Assembly (NCBI GenBank): GCA_020721585.1
Contig: DYMK01000001.1
Location: forward strand, 62,001 to 126,000
Origin: Sulfuricurvum sp.
Lineage (GTDB): Bacteria; Campylobacterota; Campylobacteria; Campylobacterales; Sulfurimonadaceae
Direction of reading: 5' to 3'
Length of the DNA: 64,000 nt
This document shows positions 16,809-26,956 of this stretch, piece after piece. A program made the translations under genes and the position numbers. The stretch's first letter is position 1. The number at the start of each line of letters is the position of its first letter. The notes under the pieces were generated by a model. That model was not told the origin of the DNA, ran no database searches, and saw nothing but the letters and a program-made list of their open reading frames with translations.

Positions 16809-18782
16809 TTGCCACTTTTTAAAGTTCATACCCCCTACCACGCCGCAGGGGATCAACCCATCGCGATTGAAACCCTTGCCCGCGGTATCCAAAAGGGGGA
16901 GCAGTATGTGACCCTTGAGGGGGTGACGGGGAGTGGAAAAACCTACACGATGGCAAAAGTGATCGAAAGCGTACAGCTTCCCACCATCATTATGACCCAC
17001 AACAAAACCCTCGCGGCGCAACTTTACAGTGAATTTCGAGGGTTTTTTCCCGATAATCACGTCGAGTATTTTGTCAGTTATTACGACTATTATCAACCGG
17101 AAGCCTACATCCCCCGTCAAGACCTCTTTATCGAAAAAGACAGCGCGATTAACGATGAGTTGGAGCGGTTACGCCTCTCGGCTTCGGCGAATTTGCTCAC
17201 CTACAGTGATGTCATTGTGGTCGCTTCAGTCTCTGCCAATTATGGATTAGGGGATCCCCAAGAGTACGAAAAAATGGGTCATGTGGTAAGCGTGGGCGAT
17301 AGCGTCCATCAACGAAAATTTCTGCTGCGTCTGGTGGAGATGGGGTATACCCGAAGCGATGGCTATTTTGAGGGGGGAAATTTTCGGGTCAATGGTGAGG
17401 TGATCGATATTTATCCCCCCTATTGGCAAGATCAGGCGATACGGATCGAATTTTTTGGGGACGAAGTGGAAAAAATCACCTATTTTGAACCCCTCAACAA
17501 CAGTGTGACCCAAACCCTCCACGAGGTGACCTTTTTTGCCACCAGTCAGTTCGCGGTGGGACAAGAGAAGTTAAGCCGTGCGATTAAACGGATCGAAGAG
17601 GAGTTGGGAGAGCGGCTCAACGACCTAGAAGCTCAGGGCAAATCGATCGAAGCGCAACGGTTACGACAACGGTGTGAATTTGATTTGGAGATGCTTCAAG
17701 CCACCGGAATGTGCAAAGGGATCGAAAACTATTCGCGCCTGCTAACCGATAAAAAACCCGGTGAAGCCCCCTATACGTTGTTGGATTATTTTGCCCTGCA
17801 TCACGAAAAATACCTCATTATCGTCGATGAGTCGCACGTAAGTTTGCCCCAATTTCGGGGGATGTTTGCCGCCGATCGTTCCCGTAAAGAGGTGTTGGTG
17901 GAGTATGGGTTTCGGCTTCCTAGCGCACTGGACAATCGCCCTTTGACCATTGATGAGTATCTCCATAAAGCCCCCCATTATCTCTTCGTCTCAGCTACCC
18001 CCTCTGCTCAAGAGTTGGACTTAAGCACCACCTTAGCGCAACAAATCATCCGCCCCACAGGGTTGCTTGATCCCCCCATTATCATTCGACCCTCCACCAA
18101 TCAAGTCGAAGACCTCCACGATGAGATCAAACACACCGTTGCGTTGGGGGATCGGGTACTGGTGACGGTATTGACCAAAAAGATGGCAGAAGCGTTGACC
18201 AAATACCTCGCGGATTTGGGGGTCAAAGTGCAGTATATGCACTCCGAAATTGACACCATCGAACGCAATCAGATTATTCGCGCCCTTCGGGTGGGGGATT
18301 TCGATGTCCTTATTGGGATTAATCTTTTGCGGGAAGGGTTGGATTTACCCGAAGTGAGCTTGGTGGCAATATTGGATGCCGATAAAGAGGGGTTTTTACG
18401 TTCTGAAACCTCCCTCATCCAGACCATCGGACGCGCAGCACGTAATGCCCGTGGTCGGGTGATTTTGTATGCCCAAAAGATCACAGGGTCGATGGAGCGT
18501 GCCATCGCCAAGACCGACGCGCGCCGTGAAGCTCAACAAGTGTACAACCAAACGCATGGCATTACCCCCACCACCACCATCCGCTCTCTCGATGAAAATC
18601 TCAAACTCGACGATGCAGGGGAGCTGTACAATCGCTCCAAAAAAGCCAAAACGCTCCCCGCAGCCGAACGGAAAAAATTGGTCGAAGAGCTGACGCTCAA
18701 GATGCGCGAAGCGGCTAAAAAGCTCGAATTTGAAGAAGCAGCACGATTGCGCGATGAAATCGCTAAAATACGGAAATTATAA
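16809..18782 (+). CDS. uvrB: Excinuclease ABC subunit B
   Basis: 657 residues from a TTG start at 16809, preceded by AGGGGA 7 bases upstream; this start gives [16 protein letters not shown], matching the usual UvrB N-terminus. Damage-verification helicase of nucleotide excision repair. Walker A GVTGSGKT, the tyrosine-rich beta-hairpin ([12 protein letters not shown]), DESH box, helicase motif VI with QTIGRAARN, and a C-terminal UVR domain ([17 protein letters not shown]) for UvrC contact. Its end overlaps the convergent LysR gene by 6 bases. Confidence 0.96.
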   Translation: MPLFKVHTPYHAAGDQPIAIETLARGIQKGEQYVTLEGVTGSGKTYTMAKVIESVQLPTIIMTHNKTLAAQLYSEFRGFFPDNHVEYFVSYYDYYQPEAYIPRQDLFIEKDSAINDELERLRLSASANLLTYSDVIVVASVSANYGLGDPQEYEKMGHVVSVGDSVHQRKFLLRLVEMGYTRSDGYFEGGNFRVNGEVIDIYPPYWQDQAIRIEFFGDEVEKITYFEPLNNSVTQTLHEVTFFATSQFAVGQEKLSRAIKRIEEELGERLNDLEAQGKSIEAQRLRQRCEFDLEMLQATGMCKGIENYSRLLTDKKPGEAPYTLLDYFALHHEKYLIIVDESHVSLPQFRGMFAADRSRKEVLVEYGFRLPSALDNRPLTIDEYLHKAPHYLFVSATPSAQELDLSTTLAQQIIRPTGLLDPPIIIRPSTNQVEDLHDEIKHTVALGDRVLVTVLTKKMAEALTKYLADLGVKVQYMHSEIDTIERNQIIRALRVGDFDVLIGINLLREGLDLPEVSLVAILDADKEGFLRSETSLIQTIGRAARNARGRVILYAQKITGSMERAIAKTDARREAQQVYNQTHGITPTTTIRSLDENLKLDDAGELYNRSKKAKTLPAAERKKLVEELTLKMREAAKKLEFEEAARLRDEIAKIRKL

Positions 18783-19676
18783 TTTAAGCCCTAGTAAATA
18801 GGTGACAACATTGTCAATAAACGCATCATGTTTGCGTTCTTTGGTGTAGGCGATGTAAAATTTGCGTTTGATTTTAAAGTTTTTAATCCGTGCTTCAAAC
18901 AATCGTCCCTCTTCGACTTCCCCTTGGATCACATGACGAGACATCACCGAAACGATGGGACGTTCAGCGTTTTTGGGGGAGCGCATAATGGTCTCTTTGA
19001 TCGCCGTGGAACTGGCAATAACCCCAATAACATTAAACCCTGAACACTCTACGCCGATCTCTTCAAACACTTCAGCGGTGAGTTTGCGGGTATGGGACTC
19101 TTCATCACGGCAAATCCAATCAAATTTGTACATATCTTCTTTGCGCAATTGCTTGGGGATGGGTTGATTGGAAAAAATGACCAATTCATCCTCTTCCCAC
19201 TCCCGATAGATAATCCCCTCTTGGATAAAAGGGGATTCGATGAGGGCAATGTCAATTTTTTTATCCGCCAATTGGGTGATAATGTCTTGGGAAAAGGCAA
19301 CATGGATATGAACTTCATTGTTAATTTTTTCTTTGAGGGCGGCAAGATAGGTAGGGAGGACGTAATTGCCAATGGCGTAGGAAGCACCCACGACAAAGGT
19401 AAATTCTTTGTTGATAATTTTAAGTAAATCTTTTTCACTGGCGAGGATTGCTTTTTCCAATTTGACCGCAATACGGTACAAATCTTCCCCCTCTTTGGTG
19501 AGCTTAATCCCATTCTTTTTCCGTTCAACGACGCGCGTATCCAAATAATCTTCGATAAATTTGATCTGTTGTGTGACCGCCGGCTGGGAGATGCCAAGCT
19601 TCGCTGAGGCTTTTGAAAAGCTTTTTTCTTTTACTACGGTGAGAAACGTTAGAAGTTTCGCAAAGTCTTTTAACAT
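18777..19676 (-). CDS. LysR-family transcriptional regulator
   Basis: 299 residues, standard LysR length. The winged HTH is clear ([26 protein letters not shown]), followed by the periplasmic-binding-like effector domain. It is divergent from uvrD, with 142 bases between the starts; a TATAAT box and repeated ACCCAT/AACCCAT motifs lie upstream of its start at about 19700-19730, possible sites of autoregulation. The inducer and targets cannot be read from the sequence. Confidence 0.88.
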   Translation of the reverse strand: MLKDFAKLLTFLTVVKEKSFSKASAKLGISQPAVTQQIKFIEDYLDTRVVERKKNGIKLTKEGEDLYRIAVKLEKAILASEKDLLKIINKEFTFVVGASYAIGNYVLPTYLAALKEKINNEVHIHVAFSQDIITQLADKKIDIALIESPFIQEGIIYREWEEDELVIFSNQPIPKQLRKEDMYKFDWICRDEESHTRKLTAEVFEEIGVECSGFNVIGVIASSTAIKETIMRSPKNAERPIVSVMSRHVIQGEVEEGRLFEARIKNFKIKRKFYIAYTKERKHDAFIDNVVTYLLGLKL

Positions 19677-19774
19677 AATAATTCCTATAAGTATGATTTA
19701 TACCCATATTATAACCCATAATTATGACCTTAGCAAGTAGTTCACCCCTTTTTACGTTTAGGGCAAAATTAAGT

Positions 19775-19780
19775 TATAAT
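19775..19780 (+). promoter_or_regulatory. -10 box for uvrD
   Basis: TATAAT 38 bases upstream of the helicase start, within the intergenic region shared with the divergent LysR gene. Confidence 0.45.
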
Positions 19781-19818
19781 ATAAGACTACATCACGCGCA
19801 CTAAGGCACACAACCATT

Positions 19819-21870
19819 ATGAATAACACGATGACCGATCTCAATGAAGCCCAACAAAAAGCCGTTGAGACCACCGAGGGACCTTTACTGATTTTAGCCG
19901 GTGCAGGAAGCGGCAAAACCAAAACCATCACCGCACGATTGGCGTATTTGCTTGACGTAGTGGGGATCCCCGCCAGTCAAACTCTGACGCTGACGTTTAC
20001 CAATAAAGCCGCCAAAGAGATGCGTCATCGGGCGATGGGACTGCTCTGTCATGACCACGCGTATCCCCCCTTGCTGTGTACGTTTCATAAATTTGGGTTG
20101 CTCTTTTTAAAGTTTCATATCCATCGTTTGGGACGAAGCAACACTTTTGTGGTCATTGATACCGATGACAAAAAAAAGATTCTCAAAAAAATCAATGCCG
20201 AGTTGCCCACCCCCCTTATCGCCAGTGAGATTTCCCGTTACAAAAATTCGTTGATGGATCCCTCTCAAGCCTACGCCCAAGCGCAATTGGCGAATTACAA
20301 ACAGATCGCCAAAATTTACGAAGAGTATCAAGACTATCTCGTCGAAAACAATCTCGTCGATTTTGATGATCTCCTCTCACTCACCTACAGGCTCCTTAGG
20401 GACAATCCTGAATTGTGCGTCGCCACCAGTGAAAAATACCGCTACATCATGGTCGATGAGTACCAAGATACCAATGAGTTACAATTGCAGTTATTGAAAC
20501 TGTTGTGTTCTACCCATTCCAATTTGTGCGTGGTCGGAGACGATGACCAAAGCATTTATGGGTGGCGGGGGGCGCATGTGCGCAATATTTTGGAGTTTGA
20601 TCACGATTTTCCCCTTACGACCATCGTCAAATTAGAGCATAATTACCGCTCTACGCATGCCATTTTAGGGGTTGCCAATGCCTTAATCGAACACAATCGC
20701 TCTCGTCATGGCAAAACCCTCATCGCAACCAAAGAGCAAGGGGAAGCGGTCAATGTAATCGAATCGTATGACGAAAGCGAAGAGTCCCACACCATCGCTT
20801 CCCGTATCCGTGCCTTAGTGGATCAGGGGGTGGTACCCAACGAAATTGCAGTGCTTTATCGGATCAATGCCTTAAGCCGCTCCCTTGAAGAGGGGCTTAA
20901 TCGTGCTAACGTTGCCTATAAACTCGTGGGGGGACTGCGTTTCTATGACCGTGCGGAAGTCAAAGACCTCATTAGCTACCTACGGGTCATCACCAACGTG
21001 CATGACACCTTTTCCCTCAAACGGATCATCAACAAACCCAAACGGGGATTGGGCAAAGCGACCATTGAGAAACTTGAACTCTCAGCCCTCCAAGCGGGAC
21101 GCTCCTTGTTTGATTTTATCGATACCGTGAGTGATTCAGAACTAGAAGTTTTGGTGCGCAAAAAAAATTGTGACGTATTGCGCCATTTTATCCGTGACAT
21201 CAAAACCTTACAAACTCTTGCCCATGAGACCATTAGCGTGTTTATCGATGCGCTAGAAGAGCGATTTAAGATTAAAGCAACCCTCAAAGGGCTTCCCGAT
21301 GAAGCCGATAGGGTCTCGAATGTGGATGAGTTTTACGGTCTCTTTCGTGATTACATCCAAGAACATCCCCTTACCTCGTTAAGCGAATTTCTCAACGAAA
21401 TCACCCTCCAAAGTGACCAAGACCAAGTGGAGGGGGAGAGCATCTACATCATGAGCATTCACGCAGCTAAGGGGTTGGAGTTTGAACATCTCTTTATCAT
21501 TGGACTGGAAGAGGGATTTTTGCCCCTCATCGGGGAGGGAAGTGATTTGGAAGAGGAACGACGCTTGGGGTACGTGGCACTCACCCGTGCCAAAAGCCAT
21601 CTCACCCTTTCGCACGTACAAAGCCGTTTTTACAAAGGTCGCCGTACCCAACTCGACAAAAGCCGTTTTATTGCGGAAGCGGGGTTGTCTGAGGGGTCGC
21701 TGATCGTCGAAAAAAATACCGCGTACAAAAAAGGGGATTTGGTGCGTCATAAGATTTTTGGGGCAGGACGGATTGAGGGGGTGAGTAAAGCGGGACGGGA
21801 GTTTAAACTCACGATTAATTTTGGGGGGAATCGCCGTGATATTCTTGCCTCCTTTGTGGAGAGACTGTAA
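19819..21870 (+). CDS. uvrD: UvrD/Rep-family DNA helicase
   Basis: 683-residue superfamily 1 helicase. Motif I AGAGSGKTKT, Ia LTFTNKAAKEM, II VDEYQDTNE, III VGDDDQSIYGWRGA, IV YRS-like segment, V IMSIHAAKGLEF, VI YVALTRAKSHLTLS. The C-terminal basic beta-rich tail (GDLVRHKIFGAGRIEGV) is the usual UvrD/PcrA Tudor-like end. Repair and replication-fork helicase. A second ATG at 19831 is an alternative start. It directly abuts truB. Confidence 0.93.
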   Translation: MNNTMTDLNEAQQKAVETTEGPLLILAGAGSGKTKTITARLAYLLDVVGIPASQTLTLTFTNKAAKEMRHRAMGLLCHDHAYPPLLCTFHKFGLLFLKFHIHRLGRSNTFVVIDTDDKKKILKKINAELPTPLIASEISRYKNSLMDPSQAYAQAQLANYKQIAKIYEEYQDYLVENNLVDFDDLLSLTYRLLRDNPELCVATSEKYRYIMVDEYQDTNELQLQLLKLLCSTHSNLCVVGDDDQSIYGWRGAHVRNILEFDHDFPLTTIVKLEHNYRSTHAILGVANALIEHNRSRHGKTLIATKEQGEAVNVIESYDESEESHTIASRIRALVDQGVVPNEIAVLYRINALSRSLEEGLNRANVAYKLVGGLRFYDRAEVKDLISYLRVITNVHDTFSLKRIINKPKRGLGKATIEKLELSALQAGRSLFDFIDTVSDSELEVLVRKKNCDVLRHFIRDIKTLQTLAHETISVFIDALEERFKIKATLKGLPDEADRVSNVDEFYGLFRDYIQEHPLTSLSEFLNEITLQSDQDQVEGESIYIMSIHAAKGLEFEHLFIIGLEEGFLPLIGEGSDLEEERRLGYVALTRAKSHLTLSHVQSRFYKGRRTQLDKSRFIAEAGLSEGSLIVEKNTAYKKGDLVRHKIFGAGRIEGVSKAGREFKLTINFGGNRRDILASFVERL

Positions 21871-22689
21871 ATGAATCGCCTGTTTGTTGCGTATAAACCC
21901 TCAGGGGTGAGTTCTAACCATTTTTTAGGGCGATTAAAACGTCGTTATGGGGTCAAAAAAGGGGGATTTTCAGGAACCCTTGACCCTTTTGCTAAGGGGG
22001 TGTTGATTATCGCTTTTGGCAATCATGGGAGGCTTTTTCGTTTTTTAAACAAAACGCCCAAACGATACCGTGCAACCTTGTGGCTGGGTGCCTACTCTCC
22101 GACCCTTGATATTGAGGGGATAGAGGAAATTGACACCCCATCACCTTTGGACGAGACCACCGTATCAAATGTCATCGCATCGCTTCAAGGGGAATTGACC
22201 TACTCCCCCCCCCAATTTAGTGCCAAACGGCTCAACGGAAAACGGGCGTACGAATTTGCCCGTGAGGGGATAGAGGTTGAACTCAAACAGATCACCTCCA
22301 CTATCTACGACATTCAGATGCTCCATTATTGTCACCCCTTTGTCACCTTTGAAGCGACCGTTTCTGAGGGGAGTTATATCCGTTCATTGGGTCAAATGAT
22401 CGCCCATACCCTTGGGGTTGAGGGGTCACTCAGTGCCTTGGAACGGCTCAGTGAGGGGCAATTTACCCCCAATCACGAAGCACCAATTGAAATTAAAACC
22501 GCATTGAATATTCCCCAAAACCACTATTACGGAGAGACCCAAGCGATTTTGTTGGGTCAAAAACTTATCAAAAGCTCTTTTGCGTGTCAGGACAATGGCA
22601 CCTACTGGATTGACAATGGCGATACCATCTCGATTGTCCAACTCAGCGATGAGGGGGTTGCCTATCTTCTTAATAAGGTTGAAGTATGA
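21871..22689 (+). CDS. truB: tRNA pseudouridine(55) synthase
   Basis: 272 residues. Makes pseudouridine 55 in the T loop of tRNAs. N-terminal LFVAYKPSGVSS, catalytic Asp in GGFSGTLDPFAKGVL, and SEGSYIRSLGQMIA are family signatures. Starts right after the uvrD stop and overlaps ispE by 4 bases, so this is a transcription unit uvrD-truB-ispE. Confidence 0.94.
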   Translation: MNRLFVAYKPSGVSSNHFLGRLKRRYGVKKGGFSGTLDPFAKGVLIIAFGNHGRLFRFLNKTPKRYRATLWLGAYSPTLDIEGIEEIDTPSPLDETTVSNVIASLQGELTYSPPQFSAKRLNGKRAYEFAREGIEVELKQITSTIYDIQMLHYCHPFVTFEATVSEGSYIRSLGQMIAHTLGVEGSLSALERLSEGQFTPNHEAPIEIKTALNIPQNHYYGETQAILLGQKLIKSSFACQDNGTYWIDNGDTISIVQLSDEGVAYLLNKVEV

Positions 22690-23450
22690 TGAAGTATAAA
22701 GCGTATGCTAAAGTCAATATTTTTCTTAAAATCACAGGGATGAGAGGAAGCTATCACACCCTAAGTTCCCGTTTTATGCGGGTTGAATCGTTGTTTGATC
22801 TACTGTGGTTTGAGCCCAAGTCAACCCCAGAATTTGAAATACGGGGCAGTTTTGATTGTGAAGTGCGTTCCAATACGATTTACAAAGCCTATAAACACCT
22901 TCAAGCTCTCACCCGTTCGGATAAATTGGCCACTTTTTTTGAAGAATATGCCATTTGTGTCGATAAAAATATCCCCTCGTTCGCCGGATTGGGGGGAGGA
23001 AGTTCCGATGCCGCCACTTTTTTACGGATGTGCAACGAAACCCTTGATTTGGGTCTTGGCATCGACGAACTGTGTGAGGTGGGTTCGCATGTGGGTGCGG
23101 ATGTCCCCTTTTTTATCTACAACTACCCAAGTGCCAATGTATCGGGGATAGGGGAGATTGTTGAACCTTTTCATGAACCACTGATCCCATTTGAGATTAT
23201 CACCCCTCCCCTCCAAATCAGTACCCCAAGTGTCTATGAACACTATCGAAAACATCTCTATGATCCCATCAGCGACACACAAGCGCAAGCACTCGAATCG
23301 ACCCCCTCACACGAAATTCTTCGTTCGCTCCCCCCCAAGGAGGCGAATGATCTGTATAACGCAGCGTTAGGATGCTATGACGAACTCACCGAAAAAGAGG
23401 GGTGGTTTTTCTCAGGAAGCGGTAGCAGTTTTTTTAAAATCAAGCAGTGA
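22686..23450 (+). CDS. ispE: 4-diphosphocytidyl-2-C-methyl-D-erythritol kinase
   Basis: 254-residue GHMP kinase of the non-mevalonate isoprenoid pathway. N-terminal KAYAKVNIFLKI and the ATP-binding PSFAGLGGGSSDAATFL are present; the C-terminal FFSGSGSSFFKI completes the fold. Overlaps truB (ATGA); a second ATG follows directly. Somewhat short for the family (about 255-290), but all motifs are there. Confidence 0.93.
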   Translation: MMKYKAYAKVNIFLKITGMRGSYHTLSSRFMRVESLFDLLWFEPKSTPEFEIRGSFDCEVRSNTIYKAYKHLQALTRSDKLATFFEEYAICVDKNIPSFAGLGGGSSDAATFLRMCNETLDLGLGIDELCEVGSHVGADVPFFIYNYPSANVSGIGEIVEPFHEPLIPFEIITPPLQISTPSVYEHYRKHLYDPISDTQAQALESTPSHEILRSLPPKEANDLYNAALGCYDELTEKEGWFFSGSGSSFFKIKQ

Positions 23451-23464
23451 ATGTCTTATTTGTA

Positions 23465-23493
23465 TTGACAATACATCTACATTTTGTTACAAT
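23465..23493 (+). promoter_or_regulatory. Consensus sigma70 promoter of toxin-antitoxin pair
   Basis: TTGACA at 23465-23470, a 17-base spacer, then TACAAT at 23488-23493, 31 bases before the toxin start. One of only two near-consensus -35/-10 pairs found in the window; both drive toxin-antitoxin modules. Confidence 0.8.
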
Positions 23494-23523
23494 CAAACAA
23501 GAATAGCCCGAAAAGGAATCGGT

Positions 23524-23811
23524 ATGTCGAAAATAATTCGATGGAATGAAGAGAAGAATCAGCTCCTCCAACTTCAACGAAATATTAGCTTTGAACACGT
23601 CCTAGAGAAGATCGAAAAAGATGAGATCATTGATCGATACGCTCATCCCAACAGTGAAAAATATCCTCATCAACAAATTTTCGTTATCAGTATGGATAAT
23701 TACATTTGCTATGTCCCTTTTATTGAAACCGAAGAGGAGATATTTTTAAAATCAATCATCCCAAGCCGAAAATTAATGGCTAACTACGGAGGCAAAAAAA
23801 ATGGAACATGA
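23524..23811 (+). CDS. BrnT-like toxin
   Basis: 95 residues from the ATG at 23524; the frame is open further upstream into ispE without a start signal. The start IIRWNEEKNQLLQLQ, then ISFEHVLEKI, and the end ...LKSIIPSRK resemble BrnT ribonuclease toxins (RelE-like fold), which begin F-x-WDE-x-K-N and end R-x-ISAR. It overlaps the next gene by 11 bases, as toxin-antitoxin pairs often do. Family assignment is by pattern only. Confidence 0.6.
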   Translation: MSKIIRWNEEKNQLLQLQRNISFEHVLEKIEKDEIIDRYAHPNSEKYPHQQIFVISMDNYICYVPFIETEEEIFLKSIIPSRKLMANYGGKKNGT

Positions 23812-24091
23812 TTTTATCTATCTTGACCAAGAAGAGAATGATCTTCTCTGTGAAATTGAAGCTGGCGATTGGATTCAAAAACCTCTTTCTACTCAAGAAC
23901 GCCAAACGTATCAAGGTCACGCTAAATACACCAAAGCTCTCCAAGAAAAACGACAAACAACCATTCGATTCTCTGTTAGTGATTTAGCAACGATTAAAGC
24001 ACGATCCAAAGAGATGGGAATTGGTTACCAAAATCTCATCCAAGCACTCGTACACAACTATGCCATCGGAAAAATTAAGCTCGAAGTCTAA
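23801..24091 (+). CDS. BrnA/CopG-like antitoxin
   Basis: 96 residues. The C-terminal half (TTIRFSVSDLATIKARSKEMGIGYQNLIQAL) is a ribbon-helix-helix-like DNA-binding domain as in BrnA and CopG antitoxins; the acidic N-terminal half would neutralise the toxin. Toxin-first order with an 11-base overlap fits brnTA. Autorepression of the consensus promoter at 23465 is expected but no operator was identified. Confidence 0.65.
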   Translation: MEHDFIYLDQEENDLLCEIEAGDWIQKPLSTQERQTYQGHAKYTKALQEKRQTTIRFSVSDLATIKARSKEMGIGYQNLIQALVHNYAIGKIKLEV

Positions 24092-24166
24092 AAGGTTAAA
24101 TCCGCTATTATTTGGCATTTATTTAGTCAAACTCCCCCCTTAGGGGAATTATAAGAGGAATTAAAG

Positions 24167-24619
24167 ATGGGTGAAACGATCGCCACCAACAAAAAAGCTT
24201 TCTTCGATTACCACATCGAAGAAAAATTTGAAGCAGGATTAGTCTTGCATGGCTCTGAGGTCAAAGCACTGCGTGACAAACGGGTGAATCTCAAAGATGG
24301 ATTTATCAAAATTGTTCGAGGTGAGGCGTTTTTATTTAACGTTCACATCGGCGTATTGGCGACTACCCACCACTATTACACCCATGAAGAGCGAGGGGCG
24401 CGTAAATTACTCCTCCATAAACGACAAATTGAAAAGATGCTCAAGGCGGTAGAAAAAGAGGGGTTTACCCTTATACCTTTAAGTCTTTATCTCAATGATC
24501 GTAATATTTTTAAACTCCAAATGGGAATCGCCAAAGGGAAAAAACTTTACGATAAACGTAGTGATCTCAAAGAAAAAGACATCAAACGGGATATGCAACG
24601 AGCCATCAAAGGTGAATAA
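24167..24619 (+). CDS. smpB: SsrA-binding protein
   Basis: 150 residues. Binds tmRNA in trans-translation. Family marks: [29 protein letters not shown], and a basic C-terminal tail ([21 protein letters not shown]) that enters the ribosomal mRNA channel. ATTAAAGATG start context with an AGAGGA site upstream. tmRNA itself is not in the window. Confidence 0.96.
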   Translation: MGETIATNKKAFFDYHIEEKFEAGLVLHGSEVKALRDKRVNLKDGFIKIVRGEAFLFNVHIGVLATTHHYYTHEERGARKLLLHKRQIEKMLKAVEKEGFTLIPLSLYLNDRNIFKLQMGIAKGKKLYDKRSDLKEKDIKRDMQRAIKGE

Positions 24620-24669
24620 GTAATACTTGTATATTTTTGATTGTGAATAATTAAAAAAGGAAGAGTTTT

Positions 24670-24696
24670 CTCCCGCATCCAAAAGATGCGAGTGAG
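24670..24696 (-). terminator. Hairpin after rplS
   Basis: CTCGCATC-TTTT-GGATGCGGGAG on the minus strand, 25-50 bases after the rplS stop, followed by an A-rich then T-rich run ending in six T. It would end the ffh-to-rplS operon. smpB ends convergently at 24619. Confidence 0.6.
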
Positions 24697-24721
24697 CTTG
24701 CAGAAGATATTCGTTTGAGTA

Positions 24722-25096
24722 TTAAACGTTACTGGCTTTTGGGCGACGAATCTCTTTGATACGTGCTTTTTTACCGGCAAGATCACGAAGATAGAACAAT
24801 TTAGCACGACGAACGCGACCACGACGAAGTACTTCGATTTTTTCTAAGCTGTCGCTGTAGATAGGGAAAATACGCTCAACACCAACGCCATTAGCGCCGA
24901 TTTTACGTACTGTGATGGTTCTGCCTGTTCCCTCTCCACGAATAGAGATACAGACACCTTCATAATTTTGGACGCGTGATTTTTCACCCTCTTTAATCGT
25001 AACAGCCAAACGAAGTGTATCACCTGCACGAAATAAAGGGATTTCTTTCCCTGCGATTTGCGCTTGCTCAAAGCTAGCGATGTATTTATTTTTCAT
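24722..25096 (-). CDS. rplS: 50S ribosomal protein L19
   Basis: 124 residues. Shows [28 protein letters not shown], and [22 protein letters not shown] typical of L19 at the 30S-50S interface. Last gene of the minus-strand operon; its start overlaps trmD by 11 bases. Confidence 0.97.
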   Translation of the reverse strand: MKNKYIASFEQAQIAGKEIPLFRAGDTLRLAVTIKEGEKSRVQNYEGVCISIRGEGTGRTITVRKIGANGVGVERIFPIYSDSLEKIEVLRRGRVRRAKLFYLRDLAGKKARIKEIRRPKASNV

Positions 25097-25784
25097 AAGA
25101 AGTCCTTATTTTATGCTTTAGTAGCTGTTGAGGTCTGAAGTATTTTGTTTTGCATTCAGACAAAGCTAATTTTAGTGTCAGAATTTTACTGTGGTTTCCC
25201 TTTAAATATTCTGATGGAACCCCCATTTGCTCATAAACTGGGGGTTTTCCAAAAGAAGGTGCTTCTAAAAGTGGCGTTTCAAAACTCTCTGTTTCCAACG
25301 ATTCACCGTTTCCCAACACCCCTTCGATATTACGGACAATCGCATCGGTCATGACCAATGAAGGGAGTTCTCCCCCCGTTAGCACATAATCCCCTATACT
25401 AAACACTTCATCCGCAAACGTCTCAATAACCCGTTCATCGATCCCCTCATACCGTCCACTGACAAAAACGATATGAGACTTCAACGCAAGACGCTTAGCA
25501 TCGTTTTGGGTAAAGGGTTTCCCCACAGGGGCAGCAATAATGATATAGGCACCTTCCTCTTCCAAAGAGCGCAACGTATCAAATAAGGGTTGCGGTGTCA
25601 TCACCATCCCAGCACCCCCACCTACGGCCGTATCATCAACTTTGGCATGCTTGGAGAGGGTGTAGTCTCTGGGGTTTGTGTACGCCACCTCAAATTTTTC
25701 TGATTCAATGGCACGTTTTAAGATGGAATCTTGAAAATATCCTTGAATCAAATTCGCGAATAAGGTAACGTACGTAAAACGCAT
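25086..25784 (-). CDS. trmD: tRNA (guanine37-N1)-methyltransferase
   Basis: 232 residues. Methylates G37 of tRNAs using SAM, preventing frameshifts. SPOUT knot fold with [33 protein letters not shown] and [17 protein letters not shown]. Abuts rimM (shares base 25784) and overlaps rplS. Confidence 0.96.
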   Translation of the reverse strand: MRFTYVTLFANLIQGYFQDSILKRAIESEKFEVAYTNPRDYTLSKHAKVDDTAVGGGAGMVMTPQPLFDTLRSLEEEGAYIIIAAPVGKPFTQNDAKRLALKSHIVFVSGRYEGIDERVIETFADEVFSIGDYVLTGGELPSLVMTDAIVRNIEGVLGNGESLETESFETPLLEAPSFGKPPVYEQMGVPSEYLKGNHSKILTLKLALSECKTKYFRPQQLLKHKIRTSYEK

Positions 25785-26338
25785 TACGATGCCTCAAGGA
25801 GATCAAGACCACCATTCACATCGACTTTTTTGTGTTCCAAATCAACATTCATAACAAAATGGTCCAGATAAGGGATCAAAAAAGTTTCGGGATGATTCTG
25901 ACTCACCAAAGTGCCATCGGTTTTAATCAACAAATAATCTTGTGGGCCAATACGCTCAACCTCAAGGATACTCCCCAACAACAGCACCCCTTCAAAAACA
26001 GACAATCCAGGTAAATCAAACCAAAAAAACTCCCCCTCAGAGAGCTTACACCGTTCACGTGTCACCTCATGGGTCGTAAACAGCTTGGCATTGGTTAGCT
26101 TTTTCGCTGCTTCAGGGGTTTCTACCCCCTTAATACGAACCAATTCACGCTGGGCATGGTACGAAGCAAGGGTAATTTCTTCCCCATTTTCAAGGATAAA
26201 CGTACTATTAGGGGAAAATTGTTCGGGAAAATCACTCAGTACATTGAGCTTCATGTCTCCCTTTAAGCCGACGGTACGACCCAAAGTGGCGACATGCAAA
26301 AGATGTTGCGGAAGCGAATTACGAAAGCGGTTCGACAT
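25784..26338 (-). CDS. rimM: 16S rRNA processing protein RimM
   Basis: 184 residues from the ATG at 26338. Binds S19 and helps 30S maturation. N-terminal LHVATLGRTVGLKGDMKL, the PRC-barrel part with FFWFDLPGLSVFEG, and the C-terminal LIPYLDHFV. Start 26338 overlaps khpA by 20 bases; the frame is open to 26398 without a site, and an in-frame TTG at 26299 would avoid the overlap. Confidence 0.9.
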   Translation of the reverse strand: MSNRFRNSLPQHLLHVATLGRTVGLKGDMKLNVLSDFPEQFSPNSTFILENGEEITLASYHAQRELVRIKGVETPEAAKKLTNAKLFTTHEVTRERCKLSEGEFFWFDLPGLSVFEGVLLLGSILEVERIGPQDYLLIKTDGTLVSQNHPETFLIPYLDHFVMNVDLEHKKVDVNGGLDLLEAS

Positions 26339-26558
26339 TGATACGGTAACTTTTGCCATCTTTGGCTTTGCATCCAGAGATAACGGTTTTGATCGCACCG
26401 ATCATCTTTCCCTCTTTCCCAATGAGCTTTCCCACATCCATTTGATTAGCATGCAATACAATCTCTGTTACTTCATCGCGTTCATACGATTCTACGCGCA
26501 CATCCTCGGGATAGGTAGCAATGAGCTTGGCAAAACCAGCGACAAAGTCAGCAATCAT
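26319..26558 (-). CDS. khpA: KH-domain RNA-binding protein
   Basis: 79-residue single KH domain with the GKEGKMIGAIKT loop (GxxG-type nucleic-acid contact). Known as KhpA/YlqC, always found between rpsP and rimM in this operon. Binds RNA, possibly as a chaperone. Three bases separate it from rpsP. Confidence 0.92.
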   Translation of the reverse strand: MIADFVAGFAKLIATYPEDVRVESYERDEVTEIVLHANQMDVGKLIGKEGKMIGAIKTVISGCKAKDGKSYRINVEPLS

Positions 26559-26560
26559 AC

Positions 26561-26791
26561 TTATTTACCCGTGATTTTTTTAACGCGGTCTGACATTTGA
26601 GCACCAACGCTCAACCAGTAATTCAAACGCTCTTCATCTACTTTGGTAGTGATAGGGTCTGTCATTGGGTTATAATACCCGATCAATTCGATCCAACCAC
26701 CATCGCGACGTTTACGACTATCGGTAACCGCGATACGGTAGAAAGGTTGTTTTTTACGACCCATGCGGGTTAAACGGATGACTGTTGCCAT
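26561..26791 (-). CDS. rpsP: 30S ribosomal protein S16
   Basis: 76 residues from the ATG at 26791, with AAAGGA upstream. Starts [19 protein letters not shown], the S16 signature. The open frame to 26884 has no start support and runs into the ffh-rpsP spacer. Confidence 0.96.
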   Translation of the reverse strand: MATVIRLTRMGRKKQPFYRIAVTDSRKRRDGGWIELIGYYNPMTDPITTKVDEERLNYWLSVGAQMSDRVKKITGK

Positions 26792-26894
26792 TGTGTGTCC
26801 TTTTAAAGTGTTTTTTATTTCGCCAAGTAGCTTAGAGACCTGTTTTGCCCACAAAAGCAAAAGAAAAGTGTCTAAACCGCTCACACGCGATCAG

Positions 26895-26949
26895 CATAGA
26901 ATGCCAAAACTTATACTCTATATAAGAGTACACGGTTTGGCATTCTATG
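26895..26949 (-). repeat. Long inverted repeat between ffh and rpsP
   Basis: Perfect 14-bp arms, CATAGAATGCCAAA at 26895-26908 and its complement at 26936-26949, with a second 6-bp stem (TACTCT/AGAGTA at 26914-26930) nested inside. No T-run follows on either strand, so it is not a simple terminator. It could be an RNA element in the ribosomal protein operon leader or a small mobile inverted-repeat element. Confidence 0.75.
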
Positions 26950-26956
26950 GCTTGTT

